Of a stretch of 64,000 nucleotides of DNA, positions 1-11,027 are shown piece by piece (position 1 is the stretch's first letter; each line of letters begins with the position of its first letter). The notes below the pieces were generated by a model. It was not told the DNA's origin, did no database searches, and worked only from the letters and a program-made list of their open reading frames with translations. Both the position numbers and the translations under genes were made by a program. Origin of the DNA: Hydra vulgaris. Taxonomy: Eukaryota > Cnidaria > Hydrozoa > Anthoathecata > Hydridae. Location: contig NC_088934.1 of NCBI RefSeq assembly GCF_038396675.1, positions 3,104,001 to 3,168,000 of the forward strand. Reading direction: 5' to 3'.

Positions 1-1235
1 ATTATACTTAGATATGAATATTGAACTAAATAAAGTAAATAATTGGTTTAGGGCTAACAAACTCTCACTTAACTCAGAGAAAACAAACTATATATTATTC
101 CATAAAAAACACAAGAAGAAAACCTTCCTCTTAAGTTGCCTGACGTTATCTTTAATGATAACTTAATTAAAAAACAAGCCAGTATAAGGTTCTTAGGAGT
201 TTTTGTTGATGAGAACTTATCCTGGCTTCCTCAAAAAAGATATATTCAATCTAAAATCACTAATATAATTGGTATGATGTATCGAGTTCGCTCATATATC
301 AATAAACAAAGTCTCAAACTAATATATTTTGGACTAATTCATTGCTTCATCAGCTATGCTAACATAACATGGGCGAGTACGCAACCATCAAAACTTAAAA
401 AAATTTATAGTCTACAAAAACATGCTAGCAGAATCATTTACTCTAAAAATAAGCGTGAACACGCTAAACCTATATTGAAAGATATGAAAATGATGGATGC
501 TTATGAAATAAATGTCTATCAGCATTTAATTTTTATGTATCGATTCAATAATAATCTCTCTCCTGCAAACTTTAATAACAAGTTTGAAATAAACATAAAT
601 GAAAACTATTATCTAAGAGCAAATATTAGTAACTCATATAAACTGCCTCAAAACTTAAATAAATATGCTGAATATAGCATTGCATATCGAGGACCAAATA
701 TATGGAATAGTTATCAAAAAGGATTCAAATGTATGGCAAAATCATTAAGTTCATTTAAGTTCTAATAAAAAAGGAAATTTTTAAAATTTGAGAATCAATT
801 GTGCTTAAAAGGATCATCAAGTAATTTTAATTATTTTAGTATTTATTTTATTTGATCTTTTTTTTGATTTACTGATTAGCGCAGCAGTTTTATGTCCATT
901 AGCGTTTTTTAATTTTATATCTATATTCTACTAAAAATGTATAAAGAGGCTGTATGAAAAGATTGCGATGACGTATTGTCATTTTCATCTTCTTTGAGCC
1001 CCTGTCTGTTTAACTTTTTATTTTATAAAGATCATTGTAAAAAAGAACAGTTTTTATTTTTTATTGCATATACAAAAACGGTGCTTGTTGACAAGATTTT
1101 ACTGTCTTCTTTGTATCTACGGACATATTTTTATTTTTTCTTGTATATATATGTTGATTATTTATTGTTAAACAGCCAAAAAATAAAAAATAAATAAAAA
1201 ATTAAAAATAAAAAAAAATAAATAAAAAAATGCAA
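1..1235 (+). mobile_element. Non-LTR retrotransposon (LINE), 3' part with tail
   Basis: This is the C-terminal part of a reverse transcriptase gene, its 3' UTR and an A-rich (TAAA)-type tail. The open frame at 136-765 carries the downstream signature of jockey/CR1-like polymerases: RFLGVFVDENLSW, LIYFGLIHCFISYANITWAS and IAYRGPNIWN. A second frame upstream (about 2-125) encodes VNNWFRANKLSLNSEK, so one frameshift in an A-rich run near 110-121 separates the two pieces. The catalytic palm lies left of the window edge. A related copy at 11028-12030 matches through coding and tail sequence up to about 12010. The assignment to a LINE is firm; the clade is not. Confidence 0.88.
136..765 (+). pseudogene. 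LINE reverse transcriptase C-terminal fragment
   Basis: A fragment of about 209 codons downstream of the polymerase palm. Visible landmarks are FLGVFVDENLSW (thumb region), SKITNIIGMMYRVR and the HCFISYANITW block that follows in cnidarian LINEs. It lacks the YADD catalytic motif, which would lie upstream of the window. The first codon here is not a real start; the frame merely opens after a frameshift. It is a transposon remnant, not a host gene. Confidence 0.85.
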
Positions 1236-1244
1236 GAGGAAAAA

Positions 1245-1400
1245 GCGTTATTTTTTGCAATTCTGGTAACAACTACAACTTATTTTTAAATATAAAATAT
1301 TTAAAAAATTAAAATAAATTGCCGAATACGATGCATGCATCATGTTTAAGAGAGCTCACTTAATTAAAAACACCTGTTGACAAAAAATTTAACAAATTTT
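1245..1400. repeat. Interspersed repeat R1, copy 1
   Basis: This segment has a diverged second copy at about 7072-7200. Both run from a 'gtaacaactacaa' block through 'acgatgcatgcatcatgtt' to an 'acaggtt/cacctgtt'-like block with the same spacing. Copy 1 directly follows the LINE tail and copy 2 directly follows a SINE tail. Origin unknown. Confidence 0.6.
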
Positions 1401-1563
1401 GACTTTTTTCGTTTAGCAGGGCTGATCTAAAATTAGGAAAAGAATTTTTAAAATAAGGATGCGTGCTAAAACTTTCCAGGTCTACATTTTTTCAAAAAAT
1501 CATTACCTCATTTTGGAACATTATGAACAGGTAACCAAAGTAAGCATAAGTTTTACTTTTGCG

Positions 1564-1629
1564 TTTCAAGATATTGAACTAGGAGTTTCAAGATATTGAA
1601 CTAGGAGTTTCAAGATATTGAACTAGGAG
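1564..1629. repeat. 22-bp tandem repeat, three units
   Basis: Three identical head-to-tail 22-base units beginning TTTCAAGATATTGAAC. Identity between units implies recent expansion. No open frame is attached. Confidence 0.92.
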
Positions 1630-1635
1630 TTTATG

Positions 1636-3068
1636 CCTTCGAAACCTTTAGAATGAGTATGAATATATTTAGTATTTCTGAAAATGCTTTTGATAAATTG
1701 CAAAAAAAAAAAATGGTTTGGTTTATAATGTTTATTCAAATGTTACAACTAAAAGTGTGAAAAAAGGCAAGCTTAAGAAAGATATAGAAAATGAAATGGA
1801 TTGTCCCTACTATCAATGTATTGATAGAAGTGACAATCTAGTTTATGGTGCCGAATAAACGTACCGATATATTAATTTAGCACCAAAAACTTCCAACATG
1901 TTTTTTCTAAGCCCATTAGACCTTAATACAATCTTTTTTTTAATAAAATTAAAGTTTTCTTAACTATGAATTAGTATAAATATAAAATAACTTTAAAAGA
2001 GCCTAACTCTATCGAAATATAATCTAATTTATATAGGATTGGAGAAACAGACACTTCATCATTTAGTGGTGTCATGCAGAGCAAGACATGTAAGTAATCA
2101 AGGAAAACTTTAGTAAGATCAGCATGTATAAGTCTTTAGGGTAGTAGTAGGGTAGTCTGTTTTAAAACTTTTTTATTATTTCAGGGGTTTTACCAGTAAT
2201 GACATTTTTTCTAAAAAACGCTAAATACCTAAAACTACAACTTTAGGACAATTTTTAAATCCCTCAAAACAATGGTAGTTCAAATAATGGATTGTTACAG
2301 ACTAGCTGTTGTTGTTTCTTAGTGGGGTTCACACAATGGCTTTATTAATCACTAAAGAATAATTATACAAAGTACAATTATTTATTATATACACGGTTAA
2401 TATGTAATAAGATATATAATACGATTAATTTACTACTAATTGTTCTTATCCAACAAAAGATTTGCTTTCAAACGCCATACATGTCACGTAACATAAATCA
2501 GTTTAGTTACTCTCATTTCAATTGTTTTTAAACATTTTATATCGCTATTTTCATTCAAATGCATATAATATTGCAAAACTGCGTTTAAGGAGGTATTTCT
2601 TTTTATTCTCTTTAGACCACAACTAAAGGGTCTTTACTAAATTTTACATTTTAAAAATACTTAAGTAAAAAGTAAAAGTAACAAGCATTGCGAAACTTAC
2701 TTAAGTAAAAATAAAAAGTCTGTTGAAAGTACTATTAACTGGGAATTCCTGAAAGACCATTGAAAGTTTCTCTATGTGGGCTCGATGGCTGTAGTACACA
2801 CTAAAAAAAAAAAGGTAGAAATTTCTAACTTAGGGTAGGATGTATGATATACCTTTAGTAAGGTATAATTTTCAACCTCTTAAGGTCAAAAATTATATTT
2901 TAAAAAATGATTTATCATACAACTGTTTATGTAAACAAAATCAATGCTAAAAAATAGAAATGACTTTAAAACGAACTGCATCATCATAAAAGACCAAAGC
3001 AAGAATTATTTTATGCAATTTGAGATAATATAACACTTTCTAAAACATCGGTTTACATAGCAAGATCT
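1636..3068. other. Non-coding stretch, no recognised gene
   Basis: AT-rich sequence without a supportable coding region. A run at 2655-2730 contains clustered AAGTAAAAGTA-like blocks. These resemble the ends of some hAT-type elements, but no partner inverted repeat was seen. Confidence 0.4.
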
Positions 3069-3130
3069 TTTTATTTTATTTTATTTAGGTGCCTAAGTCC
3101 ATACGGTCATATCACAGAGCATCGCGGATG
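3069..3130 (-). mobile_element. SINE family 1, 3' tail (minus strand)
   Basis: Read on the minus strand, this matches the tail of the SINE at 6827-6998: CCGCGATGCTCTGTGA, then CTTAGG-CACCTAAA-like sequence and an A-rich end. Only the 3' end is present, and it abuts the decayed coding remnant at 3107-4062. Confidence 0.6.
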
Positions 3131-4062
3131 AGCATTTAACAGGAATAAACATGTCAGTTGATTAGCTTTCTTGCATTCTTCTTTAGTCATCAGGAGTAAT
3201 GTGAATATTGTACTTATATCTCCTGGGGCATAGTTAAATAAAGGTATTAGAAAGACAAAAGACAATTTGTACATCTGACTTACGGACATGGATAGTACCA
3301 TATAGCCGTTCCAACCAGGTCTAAAATATTTCAACAGATTCGAAAAACTTTGCTTCGTTATATGATGAACACAGTCCAATATTGGAAAGAATTTCCATTG
3401 GAATCTTGAATTCGAAGTGTCTGTATAAGTACGCAGACAACCCGATTTGAATGTTAGACAGAAATGATTTTATTGCACATATAATAGTTTTTAAGTAACG
3501 CATTTACGTTTAAGGGTGTTCTCAACGTTTAAGGGTATTCTCCTTACTCTTTTTGTCCATATTAACAACGTTTTCAACAAAGATTAATAAGCATTATGCA
3601 ACTTGTTCCTTTGAGGTAACCATCATATTCTGAAATGTAGGATATTTTTCTAACTCATAAGCATGACAAAGTATGTCCTCTCGAATAACTACTGCAGCTG
3701 TCTCAATAATCCGATGTCGTTCATCGTTCCAATGACGTATCTTTTGTAAATACCAATTATCCGTTAAAATTTTATGACTTGCATGAAGGAAGCAAAAAAT
3801 AATTTTCCCCTGGAAAAGTTATAATTAACAGTTAATCTTTAAAACATGCTTTAAGTTTAATTTTCAAATTTTTATCTGTGTACGGATCAATTCTAGTTGG
3901 ATGGAATTCACAGAACTTGTCATTTAATTTGGAAATTAAATACTGGCACTCGTTGTTATCATTGAGATAATCGCATAATTTATTGAATACCAACTTTTGT
4001 TCTAAATTAAATGGACAACAAGACTTTCTATTAATAACTTTCTTTTCTTTCGAAAACTGCAC
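3107..4062 (-). pseudogene. Decayed coding remnant of a repetitive gene family
   Basis: Three minus-strand frame pieces follow one another in order: 4062-3832, 3503-3321 and 3379-3107. Legible stretches include LNDKFCEFHP, QIGLSAYLYRHFE and NIGLCSSYNEAKFFES, separated by stops and frameshifts. Similar wording (a Cys/Ser-rich SSYNEA...FE block) is familiar to me from high-copy uncharacterised proteins in cnidarian genomes that probably belong to a transposon, but I cannot name the family. Together they look like one degraded protein, not three genes. Confidence 0.4.
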
Positions 4063-4198
4063 CTGACAGGCCCTATGATATCACCCTTTTGAAACAACCT
4101 AATCTATAACAATACAAACTTGTGCTTAAACCACCTCGTCTCAATCGTCATTTTTCATTTGAGCTAAATCTAACTTAATGGCTATAGGTTTATACGAT

Positions 4199-4306
4199 AG
4201 TTAATAAGATAGAAATTGTTTCTAGTTACACGATAGAAATTGTTTCTAGTTACACGATAGAAATTGTTTCTAGTTAATACGATAGTTAATACGATAGAAA
4301 TTGTTT
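4199..4306. repeat. 24-bp tandem repeat
   Basis: About four units of GATAGAAATTGTTTCTAGTT plus a short TAYACG linker. The last units are truncated. Confidence 0.85.
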
Positions 4307-4721
4307 GCCTCTTCTTATACTTCTTCTTACTTTCGTCTTATAAATTTGCAGATTTTCCGCAGAATTAACAATTTAATTTGAAATCACACTTTCCTAACGT
4401 TGATCGAAGTCTTCAAACATTTTTTAATGAAGCACTTGACTCCAAATTGGAAATGGTTATTTGTTGATTGCGCTTAGCATTTTTGTAGATTTGCGCCAAT
4501 AAACGTAAACACAGGTTGACTTACATTCTCTCATTTTTAAGTTTACTGCAACTTATCAAGTTTTTTAAACCTACAAACAATAAATTTATAGCCAGACGTT
4601 ATTTTTTGGTTTTTATATAATAGCGCACAAAAGCCTAATTAAAGTGAGAAATTGAAGACCTAATATCACAATTAAGTTTTGTGAAAAGCATTGAAGGCTT
4701 ATATACCTCTTTGAACAAGTA

Positions 4722-5314
4722 GGGGAGAGTGGTGAGTGGGACACGTAAATTATTTTTAGGGTAATTTCAATATCTTTTTTATTTGATGTATAAACTGAAC
4801 AAAACAAGTTTTTACGAAAAAACCTCTTTTTAGGCACCGATTCAATCCCCTTAGGTTTCCAGCCAATTATAACTAAGTAAATAAATTTTTGCTTTTAGAG
4901 AAACCGTTCCATTGGGGTAAAAAGGGACAAGTGTGAGTAGAAGTGGAACAAATACATTTAAAACAACATTTTAACACAAATATTTAAATAGCAACTGATA
5001 AAATCATAAAATCACCTAACCGATATAAAAATGTTCAAGAGCTTTCACCAATCAAAATAATCAAATGGCGATGGGAATGGCGGGGCATAAATATTTCTTT
5101 TTTCTGTCCCACTTCACCCCAATGTAAACACTTTTTTAAGGTACATTTTAAAATTAGGGCTTCTAGCGCACCCAGGGAAACAATGCAATTTTTGCTTAAT
5201 AGAGGGGAAGAAATTTAATTGTTTACATTAAATAACAGTATTTAGGCACCACTCCTAATTAGAAATTTTAGGCTGTCTCACTTCTCCCGCGTCCCACTTC
5301 TCCCAACTCTGCCC
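4722..5314. mobile_element. 593-bp inverted-repeat element with TA target duplication
   Basis: The left end reads TA then GGGGAGAGTGGTGAGTGGGA. The right end on the other strand reads TA then GGGCAGAGTTGGGAGAAGTG. Both are immediately flanked by TA, as in Tc1/mariner-type insertions. Internal blocks repeat the 'gtcccactt'/'aagggac' theme. There is no transposase, so it is a non-autonomous (MITE-like) copy. Confidence 0.75.
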
Positions 5315-5339
5315 TAATACTTCAGTACAAAAACTCGTC

Positions 5340-6820
5340 TGTTACGTCCATTATAATAAAAATAATAAAATTTATTTTTAGTGAACTAAAACAAAATTTT
5401 TAGGGTCAACTAAACTCAACTATTATTCCTATAAGGATTGACAACAGTTTGTAATCTCGTCTAAATAACCGCCAGAGATTAATTGGCGCTTTATATTGCA
5501 ACAATGACGTTATATACGTACTTTTGAAGTTTCAAAGGGATTACAGTTGAGAAATAATGACTTATAAGCGTGCTGTTCAAGAAAACTGACGTCATAATAT
5601 AGTTTAATTGTAATTTAATTAATAGTTATAATTTAAATTAGTTTTTTAGATTTGCAGTCTACTAGTAAGAAATATAATAATTTAGACAAGAAGTAATTTT
5701 TTTAGTGTCACAGGGAAACAAGAATAACTCCCTGCCAATTGTAATTTAAATGATTAATTATAATTAACTTATTTTAGATTTCAGTTTAAAAAAAGAGAAT
5801 TCATTTGAGAACAAACTCCACTTATTAAATAGTTAAGAATTGCTCTATTAAATCTTTAACATTAGTTTCGATATATACAAAAAAATTTGAATGCAATCTT
5901 TTTTGCGTCATGATGTTAAAAAACGAGTTATCAAGCCAATAAAAGATACAAAAGACAAATTTTTTTCATCCAGTAAAAAAAAAAAAAAAATATCTTGCCC
6001 AAGATGTTGAAAAGCATCAAAACAGCTTCAAAGAAGCATATTACTTAAAGGAATAAATTGTTCTCGAAAAAGGAGCATGATACTCAAAGGAATAAAAGTT
6101 CTCAACAAATCAAAAAATAATGTTTCAGTAACGTGATTAATTTTAAACTGATTAATATTTTAATAATGATAAAGATATTGACTCCGCTCATAAAGAAAAA
6201 TATTATTGGTTAATTAAGAAATATTAATGGTTAATTAAGAAAAATATTAATAGTTAATTAAGAAAAATATTAATGAAAAATATTAATGTTTCGCAATATT
6301 AAGGCAACCTTTTATTAAACTATCCGATAAGGGAGTCGAAAAAGTGGAAGATGAGAACAGTTGGTCCAAGTATCACTTCAATAAGGTTTATGACACAAAC
6401 AAATATTAAGAACATAAATCATTATGTATAGAAGTTTTTGATTTACAAAAACTATTTTTTCACAATTTAACAGAAGGATTTTATTAAAATTTCTATAATT
6501 TCTAAATAAGGATTTTATTTAAATGTCTTCATTAATATTGGATGCGAATATAACGGCTGATTAAATAAGTTGAAAGGGCATTCCTATAATGATTTTTGTA
6601 AACGAATCAACAGTAGCAATTCAATTATTCTTCACTGAATTTAATATTGGTCCTTGTGTAGGATATCCATTGTCCCACTTTTTACGTAATTTTCCCACGT
6701 AAAAAGCGGAACAAAAGGAACTCAAACTTAATGTTTTTTTTTGTCTGTTTTATCGAAGTTTTAGTCTTTCTAATAATGCAACGACAATCATAGTAAAACA
6801 AAAAAAATTTACAATTGTCA
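5340..6820. other. Non-coding AT-rich stretch
   Basis: No supportable gene. It contains the short tandem repeat at 6199-6290 and many TTAATTAA-like runs. Confidence 0.4.
6199..6290. repeat. Short tandem repeat
   Basis: About four imperfect units of TATTAATGGTTAATTAAGAA, shortening to the right. Confidence 0.8.
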
Positions 6821-6826
6821 GTAAAA

Positions 6827-6998
6827 GTAGCGCAGTGGTTAGCGCGCTCCGAAGTCAGAGATCCGTGGTTTAACGTGGTTTAACCGTGGTTTAACGCCAC
6901 CTATAGGCAGGTTTTGTAACATCGGTAAGGAAGACGTAAACTTTCTTTATAATGCTCTACCGCGATGCTCTGTGACAAGACACTAAGGACACCTAAAA
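6827..6998 (+). mobile_element. SINE family 1, tRNA-derived, near full length
   Basis: It begins with a tRNA-like A-box region, GTAGCGCAGTGGTTAGCGCG, which would act as an internal polymerase III promoter. A corrupted B-box region follows, where GTGGTTTAAC is repeated three times. The body contains AACATCGGTAAGGAAG and GATGCTCTGTGACAAGAC, and the end is A-rich. Related tails occur at 3069-3130 (-) and 47945-48105 (+). It is not a functional tRNA because no cloverleaf can be formed. Confidence 0.72.
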
Positions 6999-7071
6999 TT
7001 AAAAAATAAAAATAAAAATAATAGAGACAGTAAACAGTTAAAAGAGTATTTAAAAAAAGGATTGTAATATT

Positions 7072-7200
7072 TATTGCAGTAACAACTACAATTTATTTTT
7101 GAAGTTAAAAAAAAAAAATTGTAGAACACGATGCATGCATCATGTTGTAGACAGCTCACACAATTAGAAACACAGGTTAGCAAAAAAAATTTATCAATTT
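7072..7200. repeat. Interspersed repeat R1, copy 2
   Basis: Diverged copy of the segment at 1245-1400, sharing 'gtaacaactacaa' and 'acgatgcatgcatcatgtt'. The short open frames across it on both strands are shadows. Confidence 0.6.
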
Positions 7201-7464
7201 TGCGCTTTAAAACATTCAACGATCTTGCTCCTACGATTTTATTAGGAAACAAATTTCAATTACGATACACTAAGTTGAAGAAAAAATTATATCTTTGCAA
7301 ACATGATACTAAATTCTGCTTCTCGATATAGAAGTATATAATACAATTTCTATATTATAAGCGTATATAACTAATGGTATTAGAAATAGTTTTAAAATTA
7401 TATTTTAAATAATTTAATCGATGCAATTTAATGACGCAGAATGTTAATTGTTTTGTTTTTTTAG

Positions 7465-7629
7465 CTGACTTTGTTACATGTAACTGGTGTGATATTTTTG
7501 TTAATCAGTACGTCAATGATTATTCAAAGCTGTGTAGACATTCGAAACTTTAAAGTGTTAAACTTTGATACTTGTCGTGAAATTAAAAAGCTAACATCAA
7601 CAAGCTGCTCAGTTTGTGAAGGAAGTGCA
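7465..7629 (+). CDS. MARVEL-like gene 1, penultimate exon
   Basis: 55 codons, preceded by the acceptor TTTTTTAG and followed by the donor GTAAGT at 7630. It encodes helix 3 and the following Cys-containing loop. Both boundaries are phase 0, as in the paralogous exon 22815-22946. Confidence 0.78.
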
Positions 7630-7841
7630 GTAAGTTATTAATGTTTCAGAGAAAATACTTTAATTGAAACGCTGTTTCACTTTTATTTATTTTTTTTGAA
7701 CAGGCTGCTGGATTTTTAGCTTTAATTGTGCTCGTATTCGATACCTATTTGCATTGCCTAAAGTACTTAGATATTAAAAGACGGTTAGCTATAGCAAAAG
7801 AAGAAGAAGAAAAAAGTAAAGAAAAGTTGCCATCTCCTTAA
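7465..7841 (+). CDS. MARVEL/CKLF-like membrane protein, last two exons (5' part not found)
   Basis: Two exons joined in phase 0 encode the third and fourth transmembrane helices and the C-terminal tail of a MARVEL-domain protein. This family of four-helix membrane proteins includes MAL, CMTM/CKLF and physin relatives, with roles in membrane apposition and vesicle trafficking. Helix 3 lies in HVTGVIFLLISTSMIIQSC. A loop with CREIKKLTSTSCSVCEGSA follows, then helix 4 in GFLALIVLVFDTYLHCL. The tail is charged, with four consecutive Glu residues. The gene at 17979-28622 has the same layout, so two earlier exons (start codon, helices 1-2) are expected upstream. I did not find them between 1 and 7464; they may be outside the window. 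No stop or frameshift is seen. Confidence 0.78.
7704..7841 (+). CDS. MARVEL-like gene 1, last exon
   Basis: 45 codons plus TAA, preceded by the acceptor TTTGAACAG after a 74-base intron. It encodes helix 4 and a Lys/Glu-rich tail ending KEKLPSP. It is collinear with exon 28479-28622 of gene 2. Confidence 0.78.
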   Translation, partial: AAGFLALIVLVFDTYLHCLKYLDIKRRLAIAKEEEEKSKEKLPSP

Positions 7842-7975
7842 AGAAAATTTATTTATTATTAATTTCAATTATCTATTAATAGATATTTAAAACACTAATT
7901 TTAAATATCTATTAATAGTCCACAACTTTTAATGTATACTTGTTAAAAACGTATGCAGTCTTTGTGTTAAAACTT

Positions 7976-10900
7976 TTGTTAGGTCAGGTTATCCTGCTAC
8001 TGGTAACATGTAACCCAGTACAATCTGCTTCATGTCCTATTGCCTTGCAGGATACGCTTTTTTTAGGCAACGGCTAAAAGAAGCCTGCTCCGACTTAAAA
8101 CACCCCCTGCCTTGGGGCTCTCAGTTGAATAAAGAGATAGTGTCTCGATAAAAATACTCATCTTTGGCAGATGTTAAACGCATTCATCTACTGTCTTGTA
8201 GAAAGCCTCCTAGGCAAAGACTTAAGGGGTAAACAGATTCTATCTGTTGACCAACCTCGCACCCCTTCTTCATCTATTAGGCTGGCGCAGATGTATTTTT
8301 AATACATTGTTTCCAGTTTAGGATGTTGAATGCTGGACCTTCTTGACTCAATGCATGGGTTTTGCATATGTCTCTGTTTTTATGACTAGGCAACTTATTA
8401 TAATATTTCCTAAATAGGTTACAGCTCTAAAACTCAGTTTTATGGTTCTGAGGCCGACTGCTAGTAAGGTTTCCTTAACTCTATGATAGCTCTCAGAGAG
8501 GCTGATTCCATCAACAGCTGAAAAGTATCAAAGTATTAACAGTGCCATGTTGCGCATGGATGGTATCCCTGTTTGTACTTTTGGTGTGCATTCTCATGGC
8601 CCCATTTGAAGCCCTTTGTTACGGCTTAGGGTTTATTAATAGTAATGAGGCAATTGCTTGGGCTATTAAACAGTGTACTGAGTACTATCTATGCTTTGAT
8701 TCAAGTTCTTTAACAAATTTAAATAAATAAATTACCAAAAACCATAAAACACAAAAAACTATCATCATCACCAAGTTCTTTAAACCTATTATTCACTAAT
8801 ATTCGTGGTCTTGAAAGTAACTTTTCTTCTGTTGAGTCTTATCTCTTGCAAATTTCACCTGGGTCTCTTTCCATGATTTTCTTTGTGATAGCCCTTGGGT
8901 AGAAATTATTTATAGATTCAAGCTGGCATGGAATCTTTTATTCCTTTTCAACAATTCCAGGTCAAGCCTCACTCTTCACCATGGTTTTCCTCACATTGTG
9001 CTGCTGTGATTGTCAATCGAAACTGTTACCTTCATATCTATCAGCAAAACAATTCTCCAGAAAACAGACGTCTGTTTATTACTGCCAGAAACCATTATTT
9101 TGTCTAACGCCAAAGCCCGCTACTTTCAGGTCATAAAATCTCATATCTCATCTCAAAAAATAGGCTCTCGTGACTTCTGGAGAATCTATAACAGTATCAA
9201 TAATAAGGGCTAATCTTTAGTTCCACCTCTCTTATATGGTTCAGACTTTGTCACCTCACCTAAAGACAAAGCTGAACTGTTTGCTAAAAACTTTTTGTCA
9301 ATATTATCTCTTGATTCCAATAGTTGCTTTCTACTGAGTTGATTCCGCGAGTTGCGTAAAGCCGACAAACAGGTTGATCCGTTGTTTGACATTCGTATCA
9401 CTCCAGCTTCTGTATCTAAAGCGATTTCCTGCCTAGACTCTTCTACAGCTTGTGGCCCAGACAACATACCTTTTATAGTCTTTCAGAAGTGTTCTCCTGA
9501 GCTGTTGTCTATATTTTCAAAACTAATCAACAATTGCTTATCAGAGTCTTGATTTCCAGCCTACTGGAAAGCGGCATCTGTTATCTCTATCTTCAAAAAT
9601 TCTGGAGAGCGATCTGATTCGTCTAACTACCGTCCCATTAGTCTTCTTCCTATCATAAGCAAGATTTTTGAATCTTTAATTAACAAACACTTAATTTCTC
9701 ATCTTGAATCTAATAACTTACTTTCTGATCATGAATATGAATTTCAATCTTTTCGTTCTACAGCTGATTTGCTAACAGTAATAACTCATAGGTTTTATCG
9801 TGCATTAGATAAAGGTGGAGAGGTTAAGGTCATTGCTCTTGACGTTTCAAAAGCTTTTGATAAAGTTTGGCATGCTGGTCTTCTCCATAAGCTTTCTTCT
9901 TAAGGTGTATCTGGTAACATCTTTAAGATTATCAAATCCTTCTTTTCCAATCGTTGTATAAAAGTTGTCCTTGATGGTCAGCACTCTTATTCTGTAACTT
10001 CAGGGGTTCCTCAAGGTTCAATCCTTGGCCCTATACTCATTTTAATTTACATTAACAACCTTCCAGATGTTCTTACATCTAAGGTGGCATTGTTCGCTGA
10101 TGACACTACCATTTATTTTATGTCATGATAAGAAGTCAACACTCTCTGATTGCTTGGAGGAGGCATTTGAGCTTTAAAAAGGATCTAACTTCTGCTACAG
10201 CATGGGGTTCACAGTGGCTGGTAAACTTTAATTCAGATAAAACTCAATTTTTTTCAGCCAATTGTGTTATTGCAATAATTTAGATTTTCCTATATTTATG
10301 AACGGTAATGTACTCAATGAGTCATATAATCTTCATCCTCTAGGATTAACTTTTACTTCTAATCTTTCTTGGAAGCCATATATCAAATCTGTTGCAAAAT
10401 TAGCTTCTGCTAAGGTTGCATCTCTTTATCAAGCTCAACACCTTCTTACTTCGGATTCTATTCTCTATCTCCATAAATCTCAAATTCGTCCTTGTATGGA
10501 ATACTGTTGCCATATCTGGGGCGAATCTTCTAATAATGCCCTTTCTCTTTTAGACAAAAAGACAACTATGCTTACAATGCAAAAACGCATTGTAAGCATA
10601 GTTGGACCTGCACTTGCAACCAACCTCAAACCATTATCACATGGTCTTAATGTTGCTTCTTTTTTTCTTTTCTACAAATACTATAATGACCATTGCTCTA
10701 AAGAGCTAGCGTCTCTTGTGCCATCTACTAAAATTCATTTTCTTGTTACTCGTCATTCAATTAAGTCTTATCCTTTCACTGTAACTGTTCCTAAGTGCTC
10801 CAAAAACTCTTATTTCTCTAGTTTTTTTCCTCGAATATGAGTTCTTTGAAATTCGCTTCCTTCATCTTGCTTTCCTGATTCATATAATTTGCAATCTTTT

Positions 10901-11027
10901 AAGTCGTCTGTAAATCGTTATCTTGCTCTACAATCTTCATCTTCTCTCTTCCAGTAACTTCCAACTCCAAATAGTGGTTACTTGCAGCCTTGTTGGAAGC
11001 GAATATTTAAAAAAAACAAAAAAAAAC
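7976..11027 (+). mobile_element. LINE with endonuclease and reverse transcriptase remnants
   Basis: An almost full-length but broken non-LTR element. A GC-richer leader with short open pieces occupies about 7976-8760. The start of an apurinic-type endonuclease follows at about 8770-8870 (LLFTNIRGLESNFSSVESYL), then an internal deletion near 8900. The linker is at 8930-9540 and the reverse transcriptase at 9540-10250. The thumb/C-terminal part is at 10262-10960. The element ends in the A-rich run at about 11005-11030. Several in-frame stops and frameshifts make it inactive. It inserted just 135 bases downstream of the MARVEL gene 1 stop codon. Confidence 0.88.
9010..10960 (+). pseudogene. Broken jockey/CR1-like reverse transcriptase
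   Basis: The coding order is clear despite stops near 9211, 9550, 9901 and 10127. It starts with a linker (SSQKIGSRDFWRIYNSINNK). Next come CGPDNIPFIVF, the NYRPISLLPIISKIFE block and motif A with VIALDVSKAFDKVWH. These are followed by the GVPQGSILGPIL block and the catalytic FADDTTIYF, with both aspartates retained. The thumb (LGLTFTSNLSWKPYI) and the SQIRPCMEYCCHIWG block close it. The family reverse-transcribes its own RNA at a nicked target. All catalytic residues seen are intact, so inactivation came from stops. Confidence 0.88.

Noticed and set aside
2640-2760. hAT end with AAGTAAAAGTA-type repeats
   Set aside because: The motif resembles hAT termini, but no partner end or target duplication was found.
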